A stretch of DNA of 64,000 nt, taken from contig NZ_JALKBC010000001.1 in assembly GCF_023015865.1 (NCBI RefSeq), positions 248,001-312,000 of the forward strand, given 5' to 3'. The position numbers and the translations under genes were made by a program. Under the pieces are notes generated by a model, which saw nothing but the letters and a program-made list of their open reading frames with translations, was not told the DNA's origin and searched no databases. Position 1 is the first letter of the stretch, and each line of letters opens with the position of its first letter. This stretch comes from Arenibacter sp. F26102. Lineage in GTDB: Bacteria > Bacteroidota > Bacteroidia > Flavobacteriales > Flavobacteriaceae. Of this stretch, positions 45,333 through 53,075 are shown one piece after another.

Positions 45333-47036
45333 TTATGAAAATTTCCCCGCTTTCAGTTGTTTGGTTGCATGATTTGCCGCCCTAGCCGTAAATGCCATAT
45401 AAGTCAATGACGGATTTACACAATTGGAGGAGGTCATAAAAGCACCATCGGTGACATATACATTGGGAACCAGATGCACCTGATTATTTTTATTCAAGAT
45501 TGAAGTTTTGGGGTCATGTCCCATGCGGGCACCGCCCATTTCATGTATTCCCAATCCTGGGCCGGAAGGTTCCTCATAGGATTGCACGTCTTTAAATCCT
45601 GCAGCTTCAAACATTTCTACAATAACTTTTTTGATATCCTTGCGCATATTCAACTCGTTCTCCTTGAACTCAACATCAAATGCCAATTGTGGTAGTCCCC
45701 ATTTATCTTTTTCAGTAGGGCTTAAGGTAACCCTGTTATCGTCATATGGCAGGAATTCTCCAAATCCGGTGACACCAATTGTCCAATGACCGGGCTTTAG
45801 AATGCTTTCTTTGAGTTCTTTTCCAAATCCCAACTCCCCAATGGCTTCCGACCAATCCCCTCTACTGGCCGTACCTTGAAATCCGAATCCTCGAATATAC
45901 CCATCACGTTTGGTCTTTTCGTCCATATTTACGAAGCGGGGAATATAGAAACCATTGGCACGGCGACCTTTATAATATTTGTCCAAATACCCATCTACCT
46001 TGGCGGTAGCCCCTAATTTATAATGATGGTCCATAATCCCTCTGCCCAAAGCATCAGAGTCATTTCCAAGACCGTTCGGGAAGCGTTCACTTTTTGATTG
46101 CAATAATATACCTACGCTAGCCATGGCTGAAGCACAAAGAAAAATAATACGTGCCTTGAACTCAATTTTTTCGTTGGTCTCCGCATCTATGATTTTTACT
46201 CCGGTCGCTCTTTTTGATTTATCATCATAGACGACTTCGTAAACAATGGAATTGGGTCTGAGCGTCATATTACCTGTTCTTTCTGCGGCCGGCAAAGTGG
46301 ATGAATTGCTGCTAAAATAGCCTCCGAAAGGGCAGCCACGCCAGCATCTATCTCGATTTTGACACACTCCACGACCTTCAAAATCTGCATTTGGATCGGT
46401 AATGTGTGCCGTACGACCAATGGTCACTAAACGACCATCATCAAATTTTTCTTCGATAGATTTTTGAAAGTCTTCTTCTACACAATTCAATTTCATGGGG
46501 GGTTGAAATTTGCCATCTGGCAATTGTTTTAGCCCAAGGGCTTGACCACTGACCCCTATATATTCTTCAACCTTGTCATACCACGGCGAAATGTCCTTAT
46601 ATCTAACAGGCCAATCAACACTGATGCCCTCTTTTTTATTGGCTTCAAAGTCAATATCACTCCAACGGTAACTCTGTCTGCCCCAGGTTAAGGAACGACC
46701 GCCTACCTGATATCCTCTTATCCAATCGAATCGTTTGGTTTGAACATAGGGATGCTCCAAATCGTTCACAAAGAAATGCTTATTGCTCTCATCTGGTGCC
46801 CAATTCAACCTACTTTGTATGTGATATTTTTCCTTATCCGATTTGGATAATTTACCTTTTAATGGATAATCCCATGGATCGTCGTTCATTGTGGGGTAAT
46901 CCTTTATATGCTTTACCATTGGTCCTCTTTCCAGCACCAAAGTCTTTAACCCATTCTCACAAAGTTCTTTAGCTGCCCAACCTCCACTTATACCAGTACC
47001 TACAACAATGGCATCAAACATTTCACTCTGATTCAT
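45333..47036 (-). CDS. GMC family oxidoreductase, copy 2
   Basis: The 567-residue flavoprotein is a close paralogue of the one at 39045-40757. It has AIVVGTGISGGWAAKELCEN at the FAD site, CQNRDRCWRGCPFGGYF with the same C-x5-C-x3-C cluster motif, and GLGIHEMGGARMG with the catalytic His. CVNPSLTYMAFTARAANH closes it. No small-subunit gene is next to it, so it may share the one at 38398-39045 or act alone. The paralogy suggests the two oxidise different glycosides or positions. It is divergent from the isomerase gene at 47181, with small dyads in the shared 144-bp region. Confidence 0.9.
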   Translation of the reverse strand: MNQSEMFDAIVVGTGISGGWAAKELCENGLKTLVLERGPMVKHIKDYPTMNDDPWDYPLKGKLSKSDKEKYHIQSRLNWAPDESNKHFFVNDLEHPYVQTKRFDWIRGYQVGGRSLTWGRQSYRWSDIDFEANKKEGISVDWPVRYKDISPWYDKVEEYIGVSGQALGLKQLPDGKFQPPMKLNCVEEDFQKSIEEKFDDGRLVTIGRTAHITDPNADFEGRGVCQNRDRCWRGCPFGGYFSSNSSTLPAAERTGNMTLRPNSIVYEVVYDDKSKRATGVKIIDAETNEKIEFKARIIFLCASAMASVGILLQSKSERFPNGLGNDSDALGRGIMDHHYKLGATAKVDGYLDKYYKGRRANGFYIPRFVNMDEKTKRDGYIRGFGFQGTASRGDWSEAIGELGFGKELKESILKPGHWTIGVTGFGEFLPYDDNRVTLSPTEKDKWGLPQLAFDVEFKENELNMRKDIKKVIVEMFEAAGFKDVQSYEEPSGPGLGIHEMGGARMGHDPKTSILNKNNQVHLVPNVYVTDGAFMTSSNCVNPSLTYMAFTARAANHATKQLKAGKFS

Positions 47037-47180
47037 TCTATATTTCTTGTTTTAATTCTGATGCTTTTCCTATATTTATGACTTCGCAATTGTAGGTATA
47101 TGCTACAAACTTTAAATATAGGATTTTTATCCTAAATGTTAACAAAGGTTATTTTCAATTACACTTAATAAAAAATCAAA

Positions 47181-48233
47181 ATGAAGACAATTAAAGGGCC
47201 GGCAGTATTTTTAGCACAATTTGTTGATGAAAAAGCACCATTCAATTCATTGGATGGCATGTGTAAATGGGCAGCCGATTTGGGATATAAGGGAATACAA
47301 ATACCTACTTGGGTAGATTTTCTTATCGATTTGGATAAAGCTGCCGAGAGTCAGACCTACTGTGATGAATTAAAAGGAAAGATAAATTCCTATGGACTGG
47401 AAATTACAGAGTTGTCCACGCACTTACAAGGACAATTGGTGGCTGTGAACCCTGCCTATGATCTAATGTTCGATAATTTTGCGCCGGACAAGGTGAAGAA
47501 CAACCCAAAGGCACGTACCCAATGGGCCATTGATGTTGTTAAAAAGGGAGCGACAGCGAGTCGTAGACTCGGACTAAACGCACATGCAACTTTCTCTGGT
47601 TCCTTATTATGGCACACGGCCCACCCTTGGCCTCAGAGACCCGCCGGATTGGTAGAAATGGGCTTTGAGGAGCTGGCCAAAAGATGGTTGCCAATCCTAA
47701 ATCATTTTGACAAGGAAGGTGTTGATGTATGCTATGAAATTCATCCAGGTGAAGATCTTCACGACGGGGACACTTTTGAACGTTTTTTGGCTGCTACCGG
47801 TAACCATAAACGAGTTAATATTTTGTACGATCCTAGTCATTTTGTACTTCAGCAATTGGATTATATTGCCTATATAGACCATTACCATGAATTCATAAAG
47901 TCTTTTCACGTTAAGGATTCCGAATTTAACCCAACGGGAAAAAAGGGTGCCTTTGGTGGATTTAATGATTGGGGCGACAGGGCAGGAAGATATCGTTCAC
48001 TTGGTGACGGACAGATAGATTTTAAAACCATTTTCTCTAAATTAACACAGTATGGTTGTGATGTTTGGGCGGTAATGGAATGGGAATGCTGTATAAAAAG
48101 TCCGGAACAAGGGGCTAGGGAAGGAGCCAAATTTATTCAGGACCATATCATTGAAGCCACAGAGAAAACCTTTGACGATTTTGCGGGGGCGGCTATAGAT
48201 AAAACAGTATTGAAAAAGATATTAGGACTTTAA
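47181..48233 (+). CDS. Cytoplasmic sugar phosphate isomerase/epimerase (TIM barrel)
   Basis: A 350-residue xylose-isomerase-like barrel without a signal peptide. Metal ligands are probably in DVCYEIHPGEDLHDGD, NILYDPSHFVLQQ, KSFHVKDSEFNP and AVMEWECC. Proteins of this type sit with GMC and Gfo/Idh genes in many Bacteroidota and are thought to act on keto-sugars. It opens a three-gene plus-strand unit with the two DUF1080 lipoproteins (gap 16 bp). Its role could be isomerisation of the imported keto-sugar. Confidence 0.88.
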   Translation: MKTIKGPAVFLAQFVDEKAPFNSLDGMCKWAADLGYKGIQIPTWVDFLIDLDKAAESQTYCDELKGKINSYGLEITELSTHLQGQLVAVNPAYDLMFDNFAPDKVKNNPKARTQWAIDVVKKGATASRRLGLNAHATFSGSLLWHTAHPWPQRPAGLVEMGFEELAKRWLPILNHFDKEGVDVCYEIHPGEDLHDGDTFERFLAATGNHKRVNILYDPSHFVLQQLDYIAYIDHYHEFIKSFHVKDSEFNPTGKKGAFGGFNDWGDRAGRYRSLGDGQIDFKTIFSKLTQYGCDVWAVMEWECCIKSPEQGAREGAKFIQDHIIEATEKTFDDFAGAAIDKTVLKKILGL

Positions 48234-48249
48234 TTCCATAAATAAGAAG

Positions 48250-49044
48250 ATGAAAAAATTAATATTTAGCGCATTGATAGCTGTTATGGTAATCGGCTGT
48301 AAGGATAAAACGGATAAAAAGAATATGGATGTGGATTCGGATCCCATGACTAATTCAGGGTCAGTAAGTAATTCCCAGCAAGTACCCGCACCCCCACCAG
48401 CTCCAGTTGATGGAGAATGGCAGGTACTTTTTGACGGGACCAACTTCGATGCCTGGAAAAGGTATTTGGAAGATGGTGTTGGGGATGCCTGGAAAATTGA
48501 GGATGGAGCCATGGTATACTATCCGCCAAAAGAGCGCAAGAAAGGTGAGAAATATAACTTAGTGACCAAGGAAGACTTTACCAGTTTTGTACTGTCCATT
48601 GATTGGAAAATCTCGGAGGGGGGCAACAGCGGTATATTCTGGGGCGTTAAGGAAGTGGAAAGTCTGCCTGAGGCCTACCATTCCGGACCCGAAATACAAG
48701 TATTGGATAATGAAAAACACCCTGACGCAAAAAATGGACCCGTAAGACAGGCAGGGGCTTTGTACGATATGGTTGGTCCTAGTGAGGATGTTACCAAACC
48801 GGTTGGGGAATGGAATACCTGTGTTATCACAGTAAACCATAAAACCAATAATGGGAATGTGGTGTTGAATGGTACGGAAGTGGCTGCTTTCCCGGTACAT
48901 GGAGAGGAATGGGAGGCTATGGTCGACAAGTCTAAATTTAAGGGATCGGAACATTTTGGAAAGTATAGAACCGGAAGAATAGGATTACAGGATCACGGGG
49001 ACATAGTGTCCTTCAGAAATATTAAGATAAAATCATTGGATTAA
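48250..49044 (+). CDS. DUF1080 family lipoprotein (3-keto-disaccharide hydrolase family), copy 1
   Basis: The 264-residue protein has a lipobox (LIAVMVIGC, Cys17) and a Pro-rich linker (APPPAPVDGEW is in this region). The DUF1080 jelly-roll domain then runs from residue about 58 to the end: WQVLFDGTNFDAWKR, SIDWKISEGGNSGIFWGVKE, GPEIQVLDN and RTGRIGLQDHGDIVSFRNI. Pfam names this domain 3-keto-disaccharide hydrolase. With GMC dehydrogenases nearby it would cleave 3-keto-glycosides at the cell surface or in the periplasm. It is followed after 19 bp by a second family member. Confidence 0.92.
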   Translation: MKKLIFSALIAVMVIGCKDKTDKKNMDVDSDPMTNSGSVSNSQQVPAPPPAPVDGEWQVLFDGTNFDAWKRYLEDGVGDAWKIEDGAMVYYPPKERKKGEKYNLVTKEDFTSFVLSIDWKISEGGNSGIFWGVKEVESLPEAYHSGPEIQVLDNEKHPDAKNGPVRQAGALYDMVGPSEDVTKPVGEWNTCVITVNHKTNNGNVVLNGTEVAAFPVHGEEWEAMVDKSKFKGSEHFGKYRTGRIGLQDHGDIVSFRNIKIKSLD

Positions 49045-49063
49045 TTCACTATTGGATAAGTTT

Positions 49064-49894
49064 ATGAAAATGAGATTTATATATTTCGCTTTTGTATTGA
49101 TTTTGGTCTTCGCCTGTAAGGAAAAAGTCACCGTGGATACCTTGGAGCCAAAAGAATTGGAGGCAATTGAGGAAGGTACATTAGTTCACGGGGAATACTC
49201 TGGGACAGAACCTACTACTCCGGAGGAAACCGAATTTAATGAGCCGGTGCCACCTGTAGTGAATCCGCAAGACCCCATTAAAGGGGCTCCAAGTGATGCT
49301 ATTGTACTCTTTAATGGAGGGAATTTGGATAACTGGATCTCTTCCAGGGATAGTACAGCAGCCAAGTGGATTGTAAATAATGACGGTAGTATGACGGTCA
49401 ACAACAAGACTGGGGATATACAAACTGTTCAAAATTTTGGTAGCATGCAATTGCATTTGGAATGGAAATCTCCATCAGAAATACAAGGAAAAGGACAAAG
49501 TAGGGGAAATAGTGGTGTTTTTCTGCAGGGCTTGTACGAGGTGCAGATCTTGGACAATAACGATAACGATACCTATGTAAATGGTCAGGTGGGTTCCATT
49601 TACAAACAACACACGCCTCTAGCCATGGCCTCCGTGCCAACGGGGGAATGGAACACCTATGATATCATTTATCATGCGCCAGAGTTTGACGAGGATGGCA
49701 ATAAAATTAAGTCAGGAACAGTAACGGTTATGCATAATGGTATCCTGTTACAGGACAATGTTGAAATTAAGGGAACCACACCTTATATAGGCTGGCCCAA
49801 GAACCCAGCCCACGGCAAGGGTCCTGTAAAATTGCAGGACCATGGGGACAATAGTAGGGTTAGTTATAGGAATATTTGGGTGAGGGAGCTTTAG
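49064..49894 (+). CDS. DUF1080 family lipoprotein (3-keto-disaccharide hydrolase family), copy 2
   Basis: A 276-residue lipoprotein (lipobox LILVFAC, Cys18) with an acidic, Thr/Pro-rich linker to about residue 75. The same domain as its neighbour follows: AIVLFNGGNLDNWIS, LHLEWKSP, GNSGVFLQGLYEVQILDNN and GPVKLQDHGDNSRVSYRNIW. The sequence is clearly diverged from copy 1, so the two may prefer different linkages. The start is ATG 49064, because the TTG at 49052 has no support. It is the last gene of the catabolic locus. Confidence 0.92.
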   Translation: MKMRFIYFAFVLILVFACKEKVTVDTLEPKELEAIEEGTLVHGEYSGTEPTTPEETEFNEPVPPVVNPQDPIKGAPSDAIVLFNGGNLDNWISSRDSTAAKWIVNNDGSMTVNNKTGDIQTVQNFGSMQLHLEWKSPSEIQGKGQSRGNSGVFLQGLYEVQILDNNDNDTYVNGQVGSIYKQHTPLAMASVPTGEWNTYDIIYHAPEFDEDGNKIKSGTVTVMHNGILLQDNVEIKGTTPYIGWPKNPAHGKGPVKLQDHGDNSRVSYRNIWVREL

Positions 49895-50188
49895 ATGGAA
49901 TCGTTTTTTTCCATGGAGCCATAGCGCCCGGTCTGCTATTAATTATTTCATTTCTCTCTTCTTTCTCGTGTGCCTTGGTTGTTTCCGTTTTTTTTCTGGT
50001 TGCGTCTGCGTTTGTAGGTATATTTAGCTGCGAGCGCCAATAGTAAGTTGATTTTGGCAATAATGGGAAACAATTAAATAGTGGGAATCTATCCAATTAG
50101 GGAGGCGATCAAAAATAGGATTAAAGTACGTTTACCAATGACTTTTCACCGGTCTCGAACGTCTAAGAATACAAATCCCAATTTTATT
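49895..50188. other. Intergenic region after the catabolic locus
   Basis: No gene is convincing in these 294 bases. A minus-strand frame at 49948-50073 would give 41 basic residues from a TTG, without a ribosome site. A weak hairpin (ATGGAA with TTCCAT, 49895-49914) is the only structure and is not a clear terminator. Confidence 0.4.
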
Positions 50189-50196
50189 TACCTTTG
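50189..50196 (+). promoter_or_regulatory. TAnnTTTG -7 element for yicC-gmk
   Basis: TACCTTTG lies 20 nt upstream of the yicC ATG at 50216. No -33 TTG at the right distance is visible. Confidence 0.5.
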
Positions 50197-50215
50197 ACAA
50201 AATTTAAAAATAATT

Positions 50216-51073
50216 ATGATCCAATCAATGACAGGGTTTGGGAAGCACGTTGTTCAACTTCCTTCAAAAAAAATTACCATTGAAATTAAATCGCTAAACA
50301 GTAAAAGTCTTGATTTAAATGCCAGAATACCCTCCACTTATAGGGAAAAGGAATTGGAATTGCGCAGGACCATTGCCGGGTCTTTGGTTAGAGGGAAAAT
50401 AGATTTTAGTCTCTATATTGAAAATACTGGAGCTGAGACTTCCTCCGAAGTCAACGAAGTGGTGGTAAGGCAATATATGAAGCAATTGGGACATATTGTT
50501 TCTGGGAATGAAATGGGCCTTTTGGAAATAGCTATGCGCATGCCCGATACGATGAAGACTGAACGTGAAGATATTGATGAGGAGGAATATAAGGTGATAA
50601 AGGAGGCACTGGAGGAAGCGCTTAAGGAAATAAATATTTTTAGAACTGAAGAGGGAAAGGTATTGGAGGCCGATTTTGAAGCCAGAATAGACGTTTTAAA
50701 GGATTTATTGAGCAAGGTAGCACAAATGGACCCAGATAGGCTTTTAACGATAAGGGAGCGGCTGGAAAAGGCTGTTGCGGACCTTAAGACCAACCTGGAT
50801 ACCAATCGCTTTGAGCAAGAGCTTATTTATTATCTTGAGAAGTATGATATTACCGAGGAAAAAGTCCGTTTGCTAAATCACTTGGATTATTTTGCCAGTA
50901 CGCTGAAATCTGATGACTCCAACGGGAAGAAACTGGGATTCATTAGTCAGGAAATTGGACGGGAGATCAATACCATTGGTTCCAAGGCAAATTTTGCCCC
51001 TATGCAGCAGCTAGTGGTGCAGATGAAGGACGAATTGGAAAAGATCAAAGAACAAATGCTTAATGTTTTATAA
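50216..51073 (+). CDS. yicC: YicC family endoribonuclease
   Basis: The 285-residue protein begins MIQSMTGFGK, the hallmark of YicC. It continues ITIEIKSLNSKSLDLNARIP. The C-terminal half is the DUF1732 region and ends KANFAPMQQLVVQMKDELEK with EQMLNVL, the usual YicC terminus. YicC proteins are metal-dependent RNA endonucleases. The stop and the gmk start share one base, and the order yicC-gmk-nadD is a common flavobacterial arrangement. Confidence 0.93.
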   Translation: MIQSMTGFGKHVVQLPSKKITIEIKSLNSKSLDLNARIPSTYREKELELRRTIAGSLVRGKIDFSLYIENTGAETSSEVNEVVVRQYMKQLGHIVSGNEMGLLEIAMRMPDTMKTEREDIDEEEYKVIKEALEEALKEINIFRTEEGKVLEADFEARIDVLKDLLSKVAQMDPDRLLTIRERLEKAVADLKTNLDTNRFEQELIYYLEKYDITEEKVRLLNHLDYFASTLKSDDSNGKKLGFISQEIGREINTIGSKANFAPMQQLVVQMKDELEKIKEQMLNVL

Positions 51074-51663
51074 TGAAAGGAGGAAAACTAATAATTTTTT
51101 CTGCCCCTTCAGGTAGTGGAAAAACAACCATAGTCAAACATCTATTAAACCAGCCCGAGCTCAATTTGGCGTTCTCAATTTCTGCTACTTCCAGGCCCAG
51201 GCGCGGAAAGGAAAAGCATGGCGAGCACTATTATTTTATGAGCTTGTCCGAATTTAAGAAACATATTAAAGATGATGACTTTCTTGAATGGGAGGAGGTC
51301 TATAGGGATAATTTCTACGGGACTTTAAAAAGTGAGGTAGACCGGCTTTGGGCCGAGGGGAAGAATGTAATCTTTGATATTGATGTTGTGGGAGGTTTAC
51401 GAATAAAAAAGAAGTTTCCAGAGCAGACACTAGCCGTTTTTGTAAAGCCTCCGAGTGTGGATGAACTTAAAATTAGGCTGAAAAAGCGCAGTACGGAATC
51501 GGAGGATAAAATAAATATGCGAATAGCCAAGGCCTCGGTTGAATTGGCCACTGCCCCGCAATTTGATACAGTTATAAAGAATTATGATTTGGACACAGCC
51601 CTAAACGAGGCACATAAATTGGTAGCGGATTTTATAGGCATTGAATTGAAGAATAAAATTTAA
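51073..51663 (+). CDS. gmk: Guanylate kinase
   Basis: The 196-residue enzyme phosphorylates GMP to GDP. The P-loop is APSGSGKTT (residues 11-19). SATSRPRRGKEKHGEHYYF is the GMP-binding region, FLEWEEVYRDNFYGT follows, and NVIFDIDVVGGLRI is the catalytic strand. Length and order are normal. It is translationally coupled to yicC. Confidence 0.96.
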   Translation: MKGGKLIIFSAPSGSGKTTIVKHLLNQPELNLAFSISATSRPRRGKEKHGEHYYFMSLSEFKKHIKDDDFLEWEEVYRDNFYGTLKSEVDRLWAEGKNVIFDIDVVGGLRIKKKFPEQTLAVFVKPPSVDELKIRLKKRSTESEDKINMRIAKASVELATAPQFDTVIKNYDLDTALNEAHKLVADFIGIELKNKI

Positions 51664-51747
51664 GCTTATATTAATCGCAACAAGTCTATTTCGCCAAATT
51701 AAAAATTAGAATAATTCATTGAAAAATGATGCTGAATCAAGTTTCGC

Positions 51748-52335
51748 ATGAATAAAAAAATAGGACTTTATTTCGGCACTTTTAATCCAATTCATATTGG
51801 GCATTTGGTGATTGCCAATCATATGGTGGAATTTTCCGACCTGGACGAAGTCTGGTTCGTGGTAACGCCTCAAAGTCCCTTTAAAACCAAAAAGACCCTA
51901 CTGGACAATCATCACCGTTATCAGTTGGTAGTAGAGGCTACTCAGGATTATCCCAAATTGAAACCGAGTAAAATAGAGTTTGATCTTCCCCAACCTAATT
52001 ATACAGTGACTACCCTAGCTTATTTACAGGAAAAATATGATGTTGATCATGATTTCTGTTTGATTATGGGGGAGGACAATTTAAAAGGCTTGCACAAATG
52101 GAAGAACTATGAGGTTATTCTGGAAAATCATACCATTTATGTCTACCCTAGGATTTCTGAAGGAAAAGTAGATCACAGCTTTAAGGACCATCCAAAGATA
52201 CAGCACGTTGCCGCCCCAATCATGGAAATATCATCTACTTTCATAAGGGCGCAACATAAATTGGGCAAAAATGTGAGACCCTTGCTGCCAGAAAGCGTTT
52301 GGAAGTATATGGATGAAATGAATTTTTATAGATAA
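51748..52335 (+). CDS. nadD: Nicotinate-nucleotide adenylyltransferase
   Basis: The 195-residue enzyme adenylates nicotinate mononucleotide in NAD synthesis. GLYFGTFNPIHIGHLVIAN holds the nucleotidyltransferase GxFxPxHxGH motif, FCLIMGEDNLKGLHKWKNY the middle block and EISSTFIRAQ the ISSTxIR motif. It lies 84 bp after gmk on the same strand and ends two bases from the convergent DUF6503-like gene. Confidence 0.95.
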   Translation: MNKKIGLYFGTFNPIHIGHLVIANHMVEFSDLDEVWFVVTPQSPFKTKKTLLDNHHRYQLVVEATQDYPKLKPSKIEFDLPQPNYTVTTLAYLQEKYDVDHDFCLIMGEDNLKGLHKWKNYEVILENHTIYVYPRISEGKVDHSFKDHPKIQHVAAPIMEISSTFIRAQHKLGKNVRPLLPESVWKYMDEMNFYR

Positions 52336-52336
52336 T

Positions 52337-53002
52337 TTAATTGGTGTTTTTATCTAAGACATCCGTTCCTAAATATTGATCGTTTTTATTGTAGTACCAT
52401 GCCCTGGTCTTCGGCATTTTAATGCCGCTTATAATCTCTACGCCCGAAAGTATAATGTATTCGCCGTCATTTTTGGATTCATCATGGAAAAACTGATAGA
52501 TTTCCATGGTATATGTCCTAGGGTCAAAATAAAAATACCAAGTATCTGTACCAACTTCTTGGGTGTATGTCACTTTTAGTCTTAAATACTCCTTGTTTTT
52601 GAAAGTTTTGGTTTCTGCACGGGACTCAATAATGGTTCCAGGATCTTTTAATTTCATGGGTAGGCCATAGAGATAGGTGTAATAGTCCTTCATCTTTTTG
52701 GTCCGTTCACAAGAGATATTATGGGCTGCTTTATCGGCATCTGAAATATCTGCATTTCCATTGAGGGTTAATAGGCAATTACCGTTAAGCATAGTTTGTT
52801 CTATGAGCTTACCCTCCTTATTTGTCGTCAATTTAAATTTGGAGGCGGGCAGATCAATTGCTATGCTACTTATTCTTTTATCCCCTTTTGGGGATTCCAT
52901 ACTTACCGTAAAAGTCCCTTTAAAAGTATCCCAATTGCCGTTGGGATCATGATGGGCAATAGCTTTTTCCAGAAGTTCAAAACCTGTTAAGTATTGACTC
53001 AT
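52337..53002 (-). CDS. DUF6503-like protein, 5' end apparently disrupted
   Basis: From ATG 53002 the frame encodes 221 residues beginning MSQYLTGFELLEKAIAHHDP and ending in a beta-rich lipoprotein-carrier-like domain (IDLPASKFKLTTNKEGKLI, TWYFYFDPRTYTMEIY, GIKMPKTRAWYY). Relatives of this kind are normally exported. A signal-like start, MKYLFLIIYF, exists at 53051 on the same strand but in another frame. One base would have to be removed to join it to the mature part, giving a signal ending GMSQ. A perfect 30-bp palindrome (52994-53023) sits at the break. The gene is probably frameshifted, or a cytoplasmic version is made. Confidence 0.65.
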   Translation of the reverse strand: MSQYLTGFELLEKAIAHHDPNGNWDTFKGTFTVSMESPKGDKRISSIAIDLPASKFKLTTNKEGKLIEQTMLNGNCLLTLNGNADISDADKAAHNISCERTKKMKDYYTYLYGLPMKLKDPGTIIESRAETKTFKNKEYLRLKVTYTQEVGTDTWYFYFDPRTYTMEIYQFFHDESKNDGEYIILSGVEIISGIKMPKTRAWYYNKNDQYLGTDVLDKNTN

Positions 53003-53023
53003 ACCACATGTGGTATGAGTCAA
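52994..53023. repeat. Perfect 30-bp palindrome at the start of the DUF6503-like gene
   Basis: TTGACTCATACCACA is followed by its exact reverse complement. It has no T-tract on either side, unlike the palindromic terminators at 38342 and 44758. It covers the frame break described for the gene at 52337-53002. Confidence 0.75.
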
Positions 53024-53075
53024 AATATATAATCAGGAATAGGTACTTCATTCAATCGTTATATTGTCATTGACC

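Noticed and set aside
49948-50073. Minus-strand 41-codon ORF with a hydrophobic start and a Lys/Arg-rich end
   Set aside because: It starts at TTG with no ribosome site, and no terminator or promoter supports it. Poly-A and poly-G runs explain the basic composition.
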